Below, in pieces: positions 17,856 through 26,640 of a stretch of DNA of 61,405 nt (the stretch's first letter is position 1; every line of letters starts with the position of its first letter). The notes under the pieces are model-generated. The model ran no database searches, was not told the DNA's origin, and saw only the letters and a list, made by a program, of their open reading frames with translations. Position numbers and translations under genes: made by a program. This DNA is from JADFRG01 sp964590515. Lineage in GTDB: Bacteria > Chloroflexota > Anaerolineae > Anaerolineales > E44-bin32. The stretch spans positions 1 through 61,405 of the forward strand of contig CAZPZD010000010.1 in NCBI GenBank assembly GCA_964590515.1, given 5' to 3'.

Positions 17856-17911
17856 CAGTCCCAGCCACAGCAGTCGAAATCGTCGGTGTCGAAGCGCGGG
17901 CGGGAAGCGGA

Positions 17912-18745
17912 TCAGCTGCCCCAGTCCCGCAGGTAGAGGAAGTCGTAACCCACGGTCCGGTTGCTGAGCTTGGCGATCGGCGGCATGACCCGTTTGAAAT
18001 GGTTCTTGCGAATCAACTCGACGATCCGCTCGATGAAGCGCCGGTCAAATCCCGCCTTCACACAGGCCTCGGGCGAGCGGCGGCGATCCACCAGCAGATA
18101 GAGCAGCCGGTCAACCTGCTCGTAGGTGAATCCCAGTTCTCCTTCGTCGGTCTGCCCGACCCACAGGTCGGCAGTGGGCGCCTTGTCCAGGATGACCTGC
18201 GGCACTCCCATGGCGCCCGCCAATTGGCGGAGTTGGGTCTTGTAGAGATCACCGAGCGGGTTGATGGCGCAGGCCGCGTCGCCGAACTGAGTCGTGTACC
18301 CCAGCAGAATCTCGGTCTTGTTGCCGGTACCGATCACCAGTCCGCCGAACGCGGCCGACTGGTCGTACAGCACGGTCATTCGAGTGCGGGCCATCACGTT
18401 CCCCCGCCGGATCCGTTCCTGCGGTGGGATCTCCGCCAGCAGGGCGTCGACCGCCGCGCTGATCGAGATGGTCTTCTCCTGAACGCCGGTCTGCTGGATC
18501 ACCAGGTCGGCGTGCTCCAGCGAATCCGGGGACGAGCTGCTGTACGGCATGCGAACGGCCAGCACGCTCTGAGCGCCCAAGGCCTCCGCCGCCAGCATAC
18601 AGGCCAACGCGGAATCGACTCCTCCGGACAGACCAACCACCGCCCGCGGATAGCCGGTCCGGGTGGTCTCGCTGCGGATGAACCCGGTCAGGATCTTCCT
18701 GGCCAGAACCGGGTTGATCTCCAGGCTGCTCTCAGGTTTCTTCAC
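17912..18745 (-). CDS. nadE: NAD(+) synthase, ammonia-dependent type
   Basis: Adenylates nicotinate adenine dinucleotide and amidates it to NAD. The ATP-binding P-loop is VVGLSGGVDSALAC, and GTGNKTEILLGYTTQFGD and the late KAPTADLWVGQTDE are NadE signatures. At 277 residues it lacks the fused glutaminase domain. Its 5' end overlaps by 14 bp a gene for a nitrilase-fold amidase, which may supply ammonia. The two together equal the usual glutamine-dependent NAD synthetase split in two. Confidence 0.93.
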   Translation of the reverse strand: MKKPESSLEINPVLARKILTGFIRSETTRTGYPRAVVGLSGGVDSALACMLAAEALGAQSVLAVRMPYSSSSPDSLEHADLVIQQTGVQEKTISISAAVDALLAEIPPQERIRRGNVMARTRMTVLYDQSAAFGGLVIGTGNKTEILLGYTTQFGDAACAINPLGDLYKTQLRQLAGAMGVPQVILDKAPTADLWVGQTDEGELGFTYEQVDRLLYLLVDRRRSPEACVKAGFDRRFIERIVELIRKNHFKRVMPPIAKLSNRTVGYDFLYLRDWGS

Positions 18746-19607
18746 GCGGGTCCTTAGTGGGATCTGCTCCCAAGATGCGGGTCAGTTCACGATAGATGAG
18801 CGCCGTTCGCTCGTCGCGCAGCAGCGGCAGCCGAGCCCGGGCCCGCGGCAGCTGCTCCAGGTCCAGCTCGGCCAGGGTGAGCGATTCTTCGTGAGAGGGG
18901 GCACGGACCAGCAAGTCGCCATGCGGATCGAACATCGTCGAACCGCCCCAAAACCCGAGCCCATCCTCGAATCCGACTCGGCCGACATTGCCGACAAATG
19001 AGGTGAACAGGCTGGCGTAGGCCTGCGTGACGTGCTCCACCCAACGCGCCGATTCGAGCACCGGCTCGGAGTCCAGGCCGCGGCCGGGGGAGGCCGACAT
19101 GAAGAGCAGCACGTCCGCCCCGTCCAGCCAGAGCAGGTAGGGGGGTGAGGCGTGCCAGAAGTCTTCGCAGATCAAATTTCCGAATCGTCCAAAGCGGGTG
19201 TCGAAGGCCCGGATCTGGTCGCCCCAGGCGAAATAGCGGCCCTCATCGAACATCCCATAGGTCGGCAGATAGACCTTGCGGTGTACGTGCACGAACTCGC
19301 CCTGGGACAAGTAGGCGGCGGAATTGAAGAGCCGATGCCGGTCGTCGGATTCGACGAATCCCAGCAAAATATCCAATTTGCGGCTCGCCGCCAGCAGCGG
19401 CTTGAATACCGGATCGTCTTCCGCCGCGCGCCGGGCGACGGTCGGGGTCAGGTCTTGAAGTTGATACCCGGTCAGCGAGAGCTCCGGGAAGACCACCAGA
19501 TCGGCTCCCGCCAGGCGGGCCGCCTCGATTCGCGCCAGATGCTTGTCCAGATTGGCCTGAACCTCACCCAGCCGAGTGTCGATCTGGGCCAGCGCGACCG
19601 TGATCAC
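18732..19607 (-). CDS. Carbon-nitrogen hydrolase (nitrilase fold), probable glutaminase partner of NadE
   Basis: 291 residues. The catalytic triad of the superfamily is visible: Glu in VVFPELSLTGYQLQD, Lys in HRKVYLPTYGMFDEGRYF and Cys in LICEDFWH. These segments are the ones found in the N-terminal glutaminase domain of fused NAD synthetases, including the FDEGRYF signature. The overlap with nadE (14 bp) supports a glutaminase role producing ammonia for NAD synthesis. Direct channelling between separate subunits is inference. Confidence 0.85.
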   Translation of the reverse strand: MITVALAQIDTRLGEVQANLDKHLARIEAARLAGADLVVFPELSLTGYQLQDLTPTVARRAAEDDPVFKPLLAASRKLDILLGFVESDDRHRLFNSAAYLSQGEFVHVHRKVYLPTYGMFDEGRYFAWGDQIRAFDTRFGRFGNLICEDFWHASPPYLLWLDGADVLLFMSASPGRGLDSEPVLESARWVEHVTQAYASLFTSFVGNVGRVGFEDGLGFWGGSTMFDPHGDLLVRAPSHEESLTLAELDLEQLPRARARLPLLRDERTALIYRELTRILGADPTKDPREET

Positions 19608-20323
19608 GTACGGATTCGCAGCGCGACTCCGCTAAGCCCTACTGCCAGCAGGGCGGCCGAGGCCACCCCGTCGATGCGCAGCCCAGCCATCACCGGCATG
19701 GGATCGCCCCGGATCCAGGCGATCGCCAGCGGACCGGCGGAGAGCAGCGAGAGGGCGATGGCGGCCAGCAGGCCGGAGCGCAGGCCAACTTGGGCCAATC
19801 GCATCAACACCAGCAGGACGAGCAACGTATAGACGCCCCCGATGGCCTGGGTCGGCCAGCGGGGAGCCAGATTCCCGAGCAGGTCGGGAGCCGGTGGAGT
19901 CAGCAGTCCTGGGGCGGTCCGCCGCCCATAAGCGCAGGCGTCCACCAGGCAGCCCAGCCAGCTGGTCGCGCCCACGATGGCAGCCGGGATAGCCAGCTGA
20001 TCCGCCTCGGACCAAAATGGCCGGCGGGCAAGCCGGTCGTAGACGGCTACCCCAAGCAAGCCTGCCAACGCGCCGCCCGCCCAGCTCAGCCCACCCTGCC
20101 AGAACCAGAGGGATTCAATAACTCGGCTACCGAAGTACTCCCAGTGTGTGACGACGTAGGCGAGCCGGCCTCCCAGCAAACCGGCAAACAAGGCGATCAG
20201 CCCGGCGTCGATCCGGGCGGCCGAATCGTCGGCGTTGGACTGTCGCTCGAAGGGTGCGAGGCCCAGCCAAAGCAACCCGAGCAGTGCGCCCGCCGCTAAG
20301 GCCAACGGATAGGCGTTCGTCAT
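19604..20323 (-). CDS. Lgt-like membrane protein (prolipoprotein diacylglyceryl transferase family)
   Basis: 239 residues with about seven membrane segments. Family landmarks are GGRLAYVVTHWEYF, QGGLSWAGGALAGLLG and the Cys-containing GCLVDACAYGRRT, followed by PTQAIGG. In true Lgt these are the GGR, QGGL, GRxxNF and PTQLYE stretches. The fourth-helix Arg-Gly-Asn segment and the final PTQ-Tyr-Glu are altered here, so it may be a divergent or non-lipoprotein-modifying paralogue. It overlaps the nitrilase gene by 4 bp and forms one minus-strand operon with it and nadE. Confidence 0.7.
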   Translation of the reverse strand: MTNAYPLALAAGALLGLLWLGLAPFERQSNADDSAARIDAGLIALFAGLLGGRLAYVVTHWEYFGSRVIESLWFWQGGLSWAGGALAGLLGVAVYDRLARRPFWSEADQLAIPAAIVGATSWLGCLVDACAYGRRTAPGLLTPPAPDLLGNLAPRWPTQAIGGVYTLLVLLVLMRLAQVGLRSGLLAAIALSLLSAGPLAIAWIRGDPMPVMAGLRIDGVASAALLAVGLSGVALRIRT

Positions 20324-20349
20324 GGCAGGTTCCAGCGGGCGCCGGGAAG

Positions 20350-20378
20350 TTTACCATTTCAACTCCAGAAGCTATAAT
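20350..20378 (+). promoter_or_regulatory. Probable sigma-70 promoter for the gene at 20402
   Basis: TTTACC at 20350-20355 and TATAAT at 20373-20378 are separated by 17 bp and end 23 bp before the start codon. A similar TATAAT/TAGAAT -10 box lies before several other genes in the window. Confidence 0.6.
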
Positions 20379-20401
20379 CCTCGAGCCAATCCTCGGCTGC
20401 A

Positions 20402-21547
20402 ATGCCAGAACTACAGATCAGCGCAGTCTCAAGCAAATCGGAGCTGGAGCAGTTCATCACCTTCCCGTGGCAGGTGTACAAGTCCAATCTGCATTGGGTC
20501 CCTCCCCTGATTTCGGAACGCAAACGGTTTCTCGACCCCGATCACAATCCATTCTTTGAGCATGCCAAGGCGACCTTCTACCTGGCCCGCCGGAACGGCC
20601 AAGTGGTCGGAACAATCGGGGCCTTCAGCAACCACCTGTACAACCAGGTTCACAAAGAGAATTCCGGCTTCTTCGGGTTCTATGAGGTACTGGACGACCC
20701 GGAGACCGCCCGGGACCTCTTGGCCACCGCGGAGGCCTGGGGGAGACAGGCCGGCCACGATCGGATGCTCGGGCCGATGCAATATTCCACTAACGACGAG
20801 CTCGGTTTGCTGGTAGATGGCTTCGACGATCCGCCCCGGATCCTGATGACCTACAACCCTCCGCGCTATCGAGAGTATCTTGAAGGGGCCGGCTACCTGA
20901 AGGCGATGGATCTGCTGGCCTACTCGGTGAACGTCCGGGAGCTGCATGATGGAATGCCGGAGAAGGTGGGGCGGGTCGGTCAGAAAATCCTCAAGCGCTG
21001 GAATCTGCAGCTCCGCCGGGTCAACATGAAGGATTTCGATCGGGAAGTCGATCGAGTCAAGCAGATGTACAACGCCAGCTGGGAGCTCAACTGGGGCTTC
21101 GTGCCCATGACCGATCACGAAGTGAACCTGCTGGCGAAGCAACTCAAGTCGATCATCGATCCGGACCTCGCCCTCATGCTCGAGAAGGACGGCCGGCTGG
21201 TTTCCTTCGCTATCGCCTTGCCCGATCTCAATCAACCGTTGCGGCTGGCCTACCCGCGGCCGGGAACTCCCGAGTTGCTGACGATGGCCAAGCTGGTCTG
21301 GCACTGGAAAGTGCGCAAGGCGCCGACCTGGGTGCGGGCTTGGGCCCTCGGCATCATCCCCGAGTACCGCGGCCAGGGATTGGAGGCGCTGTTGTTAAGC
21401 GAGTTGGTCGAGACCGCCTACCGCAAGGGTTATCAATTCGGCGAAATGAGCTGGATTCTGGAAACCAATGACAAGGTCCGGCGCACCGTCGAGCTCATGC
21501 ACGGGAAGGTCTACAAGAGGTATCGGATTTACCAGAAGCCGCTGTAG
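20402..21547 (+). CDS. GNAT-like acetyltransferase family protein
   Basis: 381 residues. The N-terminus (SELEQFITFPWQVYKSNLHWVPPL) and TFYLARRNGQVVGTIGAFSNHLYN match a large family annotated as N-acetyltransferases with an unknown acceptor. The C-terminal part IIPEYRGQGLEALLLSELVETAYRKGY resembles the acetyl-CoA-binding helix of GNAT enzymes (R/Q-x-x-G-x-G/A pattern), with EMSWILETNDKV after it. It is probably a soluble enzyme. The next gene begins 6 bp later. Confidence 0.7.
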   Translation: MPELQISAVSSKSELEQFITFPWQVYKSNLHWVPPLISERKRFLDPDHNPFFEHAKATFYLARRNGQVVGTIGAFSNHLYNQVHKENSGFFGFYEVLDDPETARDLLATAEAWGRQAGHDRMLGPMQYSTNDELGLLVDGFDDPPRILMTYNPPRYREYLEGAGYLKAMDLLAYSVNVRELHDGMPEKVGRVGQKILKRWNLQLRRVNMKDFDREVDRVKQMYNASWELNWGFVPMTDHEVNLLAKQLKSIIDPDLALMLEKDGRLVSFAIALPDLNQPLRLAYPRPGTPELLTMAKLVWHWKVRKAPTWVRAWALGIIPEYRGQGLEALLLSELVETAYRKGYQFGEMSWILETNDKVRRTVELMHGKVYKRYRIYQKPL

Positions 21548-21553
21548 CCGCAC

Positions 21554-21946
21554 ATGCTCGACTCTTCGCTGCTTCCCAATCTGCTCTACCTGCTGCTGGT
21601 CGGCGGCATCTGGCTGGCCGCGCTGGCGGTAGTGACCCCCGGCTCGGGGGTGTATGAGCTGTTGGCTTTGCTCGCTCTGGCGACGGTCGGCGCTGGAACC
21701 ACGGTTGTGACGATGAATCCCTGGGCCTGGGTGCCGGTGGGCCTGGGGGTGGTCGCGTTTGTGATTTCGATCTGGAGCTCCCGCCAGGAGATTTGGCTGG
21801 TGGCGGCCGCCCTGCTGCTGACCCTCGGCTCGGCCTTCCTGTTCCGTCAGGATGGTGGCGGGGCCGGCGTGAATCCGGTGCTGGCTTTGATCAGCACCCT
21901 CGGCAGCGTCGGCTTCTTCTGGATCGTGGTGCGCAACGTGCGGAAG
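21554..21946 (+). CDS. NfeD-family membrane protein (3' end in gap)
   Basis: 131 residues before the gap. Five hydrophobic segments (about residues 7-28, 33-52, 55-75, 78-95 and 107-127) with short loops match the membrane half of NfeD proteins. The C-terminal OB-fold domain would be in the gap. NfeD proteins work as partners of SPFH/slipin proteins, and a slipin gene begins right after the gap, which supports the call. The frame is open into the N run. Confidence 0.7.
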
Positions 21947-22046
21947 NNNNNNNNNNNNNNNNNNNNNNNNNNNNNNNNNNNNNNNNNNNNNNNNNNNNNN
22001 NNNNNNNNNNNNNNNNNNNNNNNNNNNNNNNNNNNNNNNNNNNNNN
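21947..22046. other. Assembly gap (100 N)
   Basis: Exactly 100 N separating the NfeD-like gene from the slipin gene. The true missing length is unknown. The OB domain of NfeD (about 60-80 residues) would be expected here. Confidence 0.99.
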
Positions 22047-22052
22047 GCAGTT

Positions 22053-22925
22053 GTGCTTTGTCTGGTCGGCGGCGTTCTTCTGGTCGGGCTGTTCTTCCTG
22101 ACTAGTGCAATCCGGATCGTTCAGGAGTACGAGCGGCTGGTGGTCTTCCGGCTCGGACGGGTGATCGGCGAGAAGGGCCCTGGGCTCGTGCTGCTCATCC
22201 CATTCATCGACCGGGGCGTGAAGGTGGACTTGCGTGAACAGGTGCGCGAGATCCCGCACCAGACCTCGATCACCAAGGACAATGCTCCGATCGCGATCGA
22301 TTTCCTCTGGTACTACAAGGTCCTGCACGCCGGCGACAGCGTGGTCCAGGTGGGTAATTTCGAGGTGGCCGCCCAGGGCATGGCCACCACCACCCTGCGC
22401 TCGGTGATCGGCGGGATTCCGCTCGATGACGTGCTCTCTCAGCGGGAGCATATCAACCAAATGCTTCGCACCCGGCTGGACGAAGTGACCGAGCGCTGGG
22501 GCGTCAAGGTCACCAACGTCGAAATCCGCGAGATCATCCCGCCGCGGGAGGTGCAGGAAGCGATGAACCGCCAGATGACCGCTGAGCGAGTGCGCCGGGC
22601 GGTGGTCACCGAGTCCACCGGGACCCGCGAGGGAACGATCAACGTGGCCGAGGGCGACAAGCAAGCCAGCATCCTCAAGGCCGAGGGCGAGAAACAGGCG
22701 AGCATCCTGCGGGCCGAGGGGGAAAGGCAAGCTCAGTTCCTGCGGGCGGAAGGCTTTGCCTCGGCGCTGGAGAAAATCTACAGCGCTGCGCAGACGGTGG
22801 ATCAGAAGACCATGACCCTGCAGTACTTCGAGACCCTGAAGGCGATGGGGACCAGCCCGGCCACCAAGTTCATCTTCCCGATGGAGTTCACCAGCCTGCT
22901 GAAGGACTTCCGCGGCGGAGGCTGA
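22053..22925 (+). CDS. Slipin (SPFH/stomatin domain) membrane-scaffold protein
   Basis: 290 residues from the first standard start after the gap; the true start may be in the gap. An N-terminal hydrophobic hairpin (LVGGVLLVGLFFLTSA) is followed by the SPFH domain (IRIVQEYERLVVFRLGRVIGEKGPGLVLLIPFID). A coiled-coil region has repeats of the type EGxKQASILxAEGEKQ (about residues 200-235). Slipins oligomerise into lipid microdomain scaffolds, typically with NfeD partners encoded next to them, as here. Confidence 0.92.
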   Translation: MLCLVGGVLLVGLFFLTSAIRIVQEYERLVVFRLGRVIGEKGPGLVLLIPFIDRGVKVDLREQVREIPHQTSITKDNAPIAIDFLWYYKVLHAGDSVVQVGNFEVAAQGMATTTLRSVIGGIPLDDVLSQREHINQMLRTRLDEVTERWGVKVTNVEIREIIPPREVQEAMNRQMTAERVRRAVVTESTGTREGTINVAEGDKQASILKAEGEKQASILRAEGERQAQFLRAEGFASALEKIYSAAQTVDQKTMTLQYFETLKAMGTSPATKFIFPMEFTSLLKDFRGGG

Positions 22926-22945
22926 ACCAGATCGAGCCGGAGATT

Positions 22946-23374
22946 GTGGCCGCCAGCTGGCGCGATCTGCGGCCGATCGTGGCGCTGGAGAAGATCTGTT
23001 TCGGGCGGGATTCCTGGCCATGGATGGAGATCCTGGCCGCGCTCTCGCTGCCCGGGACGATCCGGCTCAAGGCCGAGCGCAATGCGGAGATCGTTGGGTT
23101 CGTCATCGGCGATCGGCGGGGTCGCAAGGACCTGGGCTGGGTAGCTTCGATCGGAGTCCATCCGACCTACCGCCGGCTGGGGGTAGGCCGCCAGCTGCTG
23201 GCGGCCTGCGAGCTGGGCCTGGGGACTGGCCGGATCCGCCTGTCGCTGCGCCGCTCCAATGAGCAAGCTATGGCGTTGTACCGCCAGGTCGGGTATGCCC
23301 AGGTTGGCGTCTGGCCGGAGTACTATCGGGACGGTGAGGATGCGCTGGTGATGGAGCGGGTGCTGCCGGCCTGA
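22946..23374 (+). CDS. GNAT acetyltransferase (RimI-like)
   Basis: 142 residues with a compact GNAT fold. IVALEKICFGRDSWPW is the RimI-type N-terminus, IGVHPTYRRLGVGRQLLAAC the acetyl-CoA binding motif A, and LRRSNEQAMALYRQVGYAQVG motif B. RimI relatives acetylate the N-terminus of proteins such as ribosomal S18. GTG at 22946 is used; it follows the slipin stop by 20 bp. Confidence 0.8.
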   Translation: MAASWRDLRPIVALEKICFGRDSWPWMEILAALSLPGTIRLKAERNAEIVGFVIGDRRGRKDLGWVASIGVHPTYRRLGVGRQLLAACELGLGTGRIRLSLRRSNEQAMALYRQVGYAQVGVWPEYYRDGEDALVMERVLPA

Positions 23375-23454
23375 ATGGGCTCTGGTACAATCGGGGCCCC
23401 TGGGCGTCGATCCGATCGGCGCCCTGGTCTTGAAGGAAGGTAACCCGAACCACG

Positions 23455-24132
23455 ATGAGAGTCATGCTGCTGAAAGATGTATACAAGTTGGGCCGGGCCG
23501 GCGACGTGAAGCGAGTTGCCGACGGCTACGGCCGCAACTACCTGATCCCTCAACGGATGGCGACCTTGGCCACCCCCGGGGCGCTCAAACAGGCCGACCG
23601 AATTCGATCCTCGGCCGAGGTGCAGCGGGCTCAGCTCAACCAGGAGATGACGGCAGTCTTCAACCAGCTCGACGGATTGCAGCTCAATTTCCCGGTGAAG
23701 GCCGGCGAGACCGGAAGGCTATACGGCTCGGTAACCCATCAGATGCTCACCGAAGCCATCCAGCAGCGGAAAGGGATCACCGTCGAGCGCAGTCAGATAA
23801 TCGGTGAACCGGTCCGCTCGATCGGGGTCCACAAAGTCAAAGTCCGGCTGACGGTCGACCTGATCCCCGAACTGGCGGTCGTCGTCCATCGGGAGGAGCT
23901 GGCGCCCGAGTCTGCTTTCGAGAAGGTGGAAGCCGAACCCGAGCAGGCCGAGGCGGTGGGTTCCTTCAGCGATCTGCAGGCCGACCTGGAGGCCCAAGCA
24001 GAAGAAGCGAGCCGAAAGGACGCAGAGCGAGACCGCGAGTCAGCGCGAGCTAAGCGGCGCGAGCCGCAGGCTCAGCGGGCGGAAGGCTCGGATGGGCGGG
24101 AAGAGGAGGGAGAGGGGACGGACGCCGAATAA
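23455..24132 (+). CDS. rplI: Large ribosomal subunit protein bL9 with acidic C-terminal extension
   Basis: The N-terminal domain MRVMLLKDVYKLGRAGDVKRVADGYGRNYLIP binds 23S rRNA and is very well conserved. The C-terminal domain ends near residue 150 at VHREELAPESA. The usual family length is about 150 residues. Here about 75 further residues follow, rich in Glu, Arg and Ala (EAQAEEASRKDAERDRES), predicted to be disordered or helical. GAAGGAAGG lies upstream of the ATG. Confidence 0.93.
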   Translation: MRVMLLKDVYKLGRAGDVKRVADGYGRNYLIPQRMATLATPGALKQADRIRSSAEVQRAQLNQEMTAVFNQLDGLQLNFPVKAGETGRLYGSVTHQMLTEAIQQRKGITVERSQIIGEPVRSIGVHKVKVRLTVDLIPELAVVVHREELAPESAFEKVEAEPEQAEAVGSFSDLQADLEAQAEEASRKDAERDRESARAKRREPQAQRAEGSDGREEEGEGTDAE

Positions 24133-24156
24133 TCCCTGGGGGGTCGGGCAGGGCAG

Positions 24157-24981
24157 ATGGAGGAAATCGGCAAAACACTTCACGAGGCCAGGTCCCGGCT
24201 TGGCCTGACCCTGGAACATGCGGAACGCTCCACCCGGATCCGCGCCTACTATCTTGAAGCCCTCGAGCGCGGTGACCTTGACCTGCTGCCTTCCCCGGTA
24301 CAGGCCCGCGGCTTCTTGCAGAATTACGCTACTTACCTCGGTCTAGACTCTCAAGCAATTCTCCAGCGTTACACGGAAGTCATCAATTCCCAGCGGACCG
24401 GTCCCTTCCGGCGGACCCGCCTCAGTGAGGCGCCCACTCGCCCGACGGTCAGGGTGCGCACCCGTCGCTTCTCCGCCGATCTGATCGTCGCGGCGATCGC
24501 CAGCGTCGCGGTGTTGGCGGTCCTGATTGGCGGTTTTGGCCGGCTGGCCGCCTCGCTGCGGGAGCGCAATCAGGCGGCCTCCGCTTTTCTAATCCCGACC
24601 TTCACCCCCGAGCCTGAAGAGCCGACTGCGCCGATAGCTGCCGCCGGCGTGGCCGAAACACCGACCCCTCCGGTGTCCATCGAGCCTGGACTCAGCGGCG
24701 TGGTCGACCTGCGGCTCTTGATCGAGAAGAGAGGCTTCGTCATTGTGGAGGTCGACGGCCAAGAGGTCTATCGCGGTCGCCCGACCCCAGGTGAACTGCT
24801 CGAATTCCAGGGAGATGAGTTGGTCAAGGTGACCACCGGAAACGGTGGGGGACTGCGGGCCTTCTACCGCGGCGAGGATCAGGGTGTGCTGGGCGAGTTG
24901 GATGAGGTCGTCATCCGGTTCTGGACGCTCACCGGCCCCATGACACCCACTCCCAGCCCCACCCCCACCCCGGAGAGCTGA
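24157..24981 (+). CDS. RodZ-like helix-turn-helix membrane protein
   Basis: 274 residues. The N-terminal HTH_25 domain (IGKTLHEARSRLGLTLEHAERSTRIRAYYLEALERGD, about residues 4-40) continues to LPSPVQARGFLQNYATYLGLD. A single membrane segment follows (about 112-134). A Thr/Pro-rich linker then leads to a DUF4115-like beta domain (KRGFVIVEVDGQEVYRGRPTPGE). RodZ anchors MreB in rod-shaped cells. The short Thr/Pro tail (PTPSPTPTPES) is characteristic here. A stem-loop follows at 25001-25021. Confidence 0.82.
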   Translation: MEEIGKTLHEARSRLGLTLEHAERSTRIRAYYLEALERGDLDLLPSPVQARGFLQNYATYLGLDSQAILQRYTEVINSQRTGPFRRTRLSEAPTRPTVRVRTRRFSADLIVAAIASVAVLAVLIGGFGRLAASLRERNQAASAFLIPTFTPEPEEPTAPIAAAGVAETPTPPVSIEPGLSGVVDLRLLIEKRGFVIVEVDGQEVYRGRPTPGELLEFQGDELVKVTTGNGGGLRAFYRGEDQGVLGELDEVVIRFWTLTGPMTPTPSPTPTPES

Positions 24982-25000
24982 AGCTCAGACCAGTATCAAA

Positions 25001-25021
25001 ACGGCGCCTGTGGGGCGCCGT
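25001..25021. terminator. Stem-loop between convergent genes
   Basis: ACGGCGCC (25001-25008) and GGCGCCGT (25014-25021) form a perfect 8-bp stem with loop TGTGG. It sits 20 bp past the RodZ-like stop and 18 bp before the stop of the convergent DUF1232 gene. The T tract is weak (CGGTTCTT). Confidence 0.6.
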
Positions 25022-25038
25022 CGGTTCTTGGCCGGAGG

Positions 25039-25371
25039 CTAAGCCTGCTTGGGAGGCTCCTCGTCGGGCACCTCCCGGAACCGCCCTTCGATCACCGAGG
25101 TCAGCGACTCCTGATGCTCGCGTACCACCTCGGGTGGGCAGAGCTCGACGAAGAGGTAGGTCCCCAACCAGATGGCGGCCGCATCGTCGATCGGTCCGAA
25201 GATCGGGTCGGGCCAGAGCAGGTAGATCAGGGTTCCAATTGGAATCAGCTTGACCAGCGGGTTGACCCGCCGATCGGCCAGCAGCCGCAGGATCAGCTTG
25301 ATCCGCTGGGAGAGGCCCTGAACCACACCCCCGCCAGGGACGATTGGGTTTTCGGACATGATGGGCCGCAT
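25039..25371 (-). CDS. YkvA/DUF1232 family small membrane protein
   Basis: 110 residues. The core LLADRRVNPLVKLIPIGTLIYLLWPDPIFGPIDDAAAIWLGTYLFVEL is the DUF1232 fold with its hydrophobic hairpin and the conserved D-P-x-x-x-x-D pattern. GGAAGG precedes the ATG at 25371; a second ATG lies at 25359. Function unknown. It is divergent from moaA. Confidence 0.75.
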   Translation of the reverse strand: MRPIMSENPIVPGGGVVQGLSQRIKLILRLLADRRVNPLVKLIPIGTLIYLLWPDPIFGPIDDAAAIWLGTYLFVELCPPEVVREHQESLTSVIEGRFREVPDEEPPKQA

Positions 25372-25409
25372 TATACCTTCCCGCGAATGCAACGGCGAAA
25401 CCCGCATGT

Positions 25410-25415
25410 TAGAAT
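25410..25415 (+). promoter_or_regulatory. Probable -10 box for moaA
   Basis: TAGAAT at 25410-25415, about 60 bp before the moaA ATG, matches the -10 boxes before 28966 and 20373. No clear -35 element is visible, so confidence is low. Confidence 0.35.
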
Positions 25416-25475
25416 CGCCCGGCCTGGCAGCTTCGGCCCGCAATTGAGGGCGGTTGCTTGGGCGTAGCTCAACCA

Positions 25476-26477
25476 ATGGTCACCGACACCCTCGCCCGCC
25501 CGCTGCGCGATCTGCGGATCTCGGTCACCGACCGCTGCAATTTCCGCTGCGTGTACTGCATGCCGAAGGAAGTCTTCGGGCGGGACTTCCAATTCCTGAG
25601 CCGGGAGGACTTGCTCAGCTTCGAGGAGATCGAGCGGCTGACCCTCGCCTTTCATCGGCACGGCGTGCGGAAGGTCCGTCTGACCGGGGGCGAACCGCTG
25701 GTGCGGCGGGAAGTCGAGAAGCTGGTCGAGCTGCTGGCCAAGCTGCCCGACATCGATCTCACGATGACGACCAACGGACTGCTGCTGCCCCAAAAGGCAG
25801 CCGGCCTGAAAGCGGCCGGGCTGCAGCGGGTCACCGTCAGCCTCGATTCGCTCGACGAGGCGGTCTTTCAAGCGATGAACGACGTCGGAGCCAGCGTGGC
25901 CTCCGTCCTGCGGGGGATCGAAGCCGCCGAGCGAGCTGGGATGCACCCGATCAAGATCAACATGGTCGTCAAGCGCGGGGTCAATGAGTCGAGCGTGCTG
26001 CCGATGGTCCGCTACTTTCGGGAACGCGGGCACATTCTGCGTTTCATCGAATTCATGGATGTGGGGCACACCAACGGCTGGCGGCTGGATGACGTGGTCC
26101 CGGCCCGTGAGCTGGTCGCCACCATCGACGCCGAGTTCCCGCTCGAGCCGCTGGAGGCCAATTACCGGGGCGAGGTGGCCAACCGCTACCGCTTCCGGGA
26201 CGGGGCGGGCGAGCTCGGGCTGATTGCCTCGGTGACCCAACCCTTCTGCGCCAATTGCAGCCGGGCCCGGCTGTCGGCGGATGGGAAGCTGTACACCTGC
26301 CTCTTCGCGGTCAATGGCCACGATCTGCGCGGCCCGCTGCGCAGCGGGGTCAGCGATGAACAGATCCACGCCGCGATTGGCGATGTGTGGCGGGTCCGGA
26401 CCGACCGCTATTCCGAGATTCGGTCGGCGGCGACGGTCGATTTGCCGAAAGTAGAGATGTCCTACATCGGAGGCTGA
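25476..26477 (+). CDS. moaA: GTP 3',8-cyclase (molybdenum cofactor biosynthesis)
   Basis: Radical SAM enzyme that starts molybdopterin synthesis from GTP. The first 4Fe-4S site is CNFRCVYC (about residues 22-29) and the second CANCSRARLSADGKLYTC (about 260-277). LTGGEPLVR is the SAM-binding loop, and the C-terminal Gly-Gly needed for activity is present as SYIGG. 333 residues from ATG 25476; a TTG at 25458 would add six. A terminator follows at 26503-26540. No other mo- genes are nearby. Confidence 0.95.
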   Translation: MVTDTLARPLRDLRISVTDRCNFRCVYCMPKEVFGRDFQFLSREDLLSFEEIERLTLAFHRHGVRKVRLTGGEPLVRREVEKLVELLAKLPDIDLTMTTNGLLLPQKAAGLKAAGLQRVTVSLDSLDEAVFQAMNDVGASVASVLRGIEAAERAGMHPIKINMVVKRGVNESSVLPMVRYFRERGHILRFIEFMDVGHTNGWRLDDVVPARELVATIDAEFPLEPLEANYRGEVANRYRFRDGAGELGLIASVTQPFCANCSRARLSADGKLYTCLFAVNGHDLRGPLRSGVSDEQIHAAIGDVWRVRTDRYSEIRSAATVDLPKVEMSYIGG

Positions 26478-26502
26478 GGCAGTTCAGCGATTGGACCTAG
26501 GC

Positions 26503-26540
26503 CGGGCGCGCAAGGCGATGCGGCGCTCGGTTTTTGTTTT
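26503..26540 (+). terminator. Rho-independent terminator after moaA
   Basis: CCGGGCGC (26503-26510) pairs with GCGCTCGG (26524-26531) with one wobble, and is followed directly by TTTTTGTTTT, a good U tract. Confidence 0.75.
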
Positions 26541-26640
26541 CCAAGGAGAATGCCGACAAGGCCCGGCTTACTGAGCTCGGTTTCCTACTGCGGCGGAGGC
26601 GGGCTTAATGTATCCTTGGGCGCTTCCGAATGAGATACGC

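Noticed and set aside
16627..17868. Long open frame parallel to the MFS gene
   Set aside because: Arg/Pro/Gly-rich shadow in another frame of a GC-rich coding gene, with no domain.
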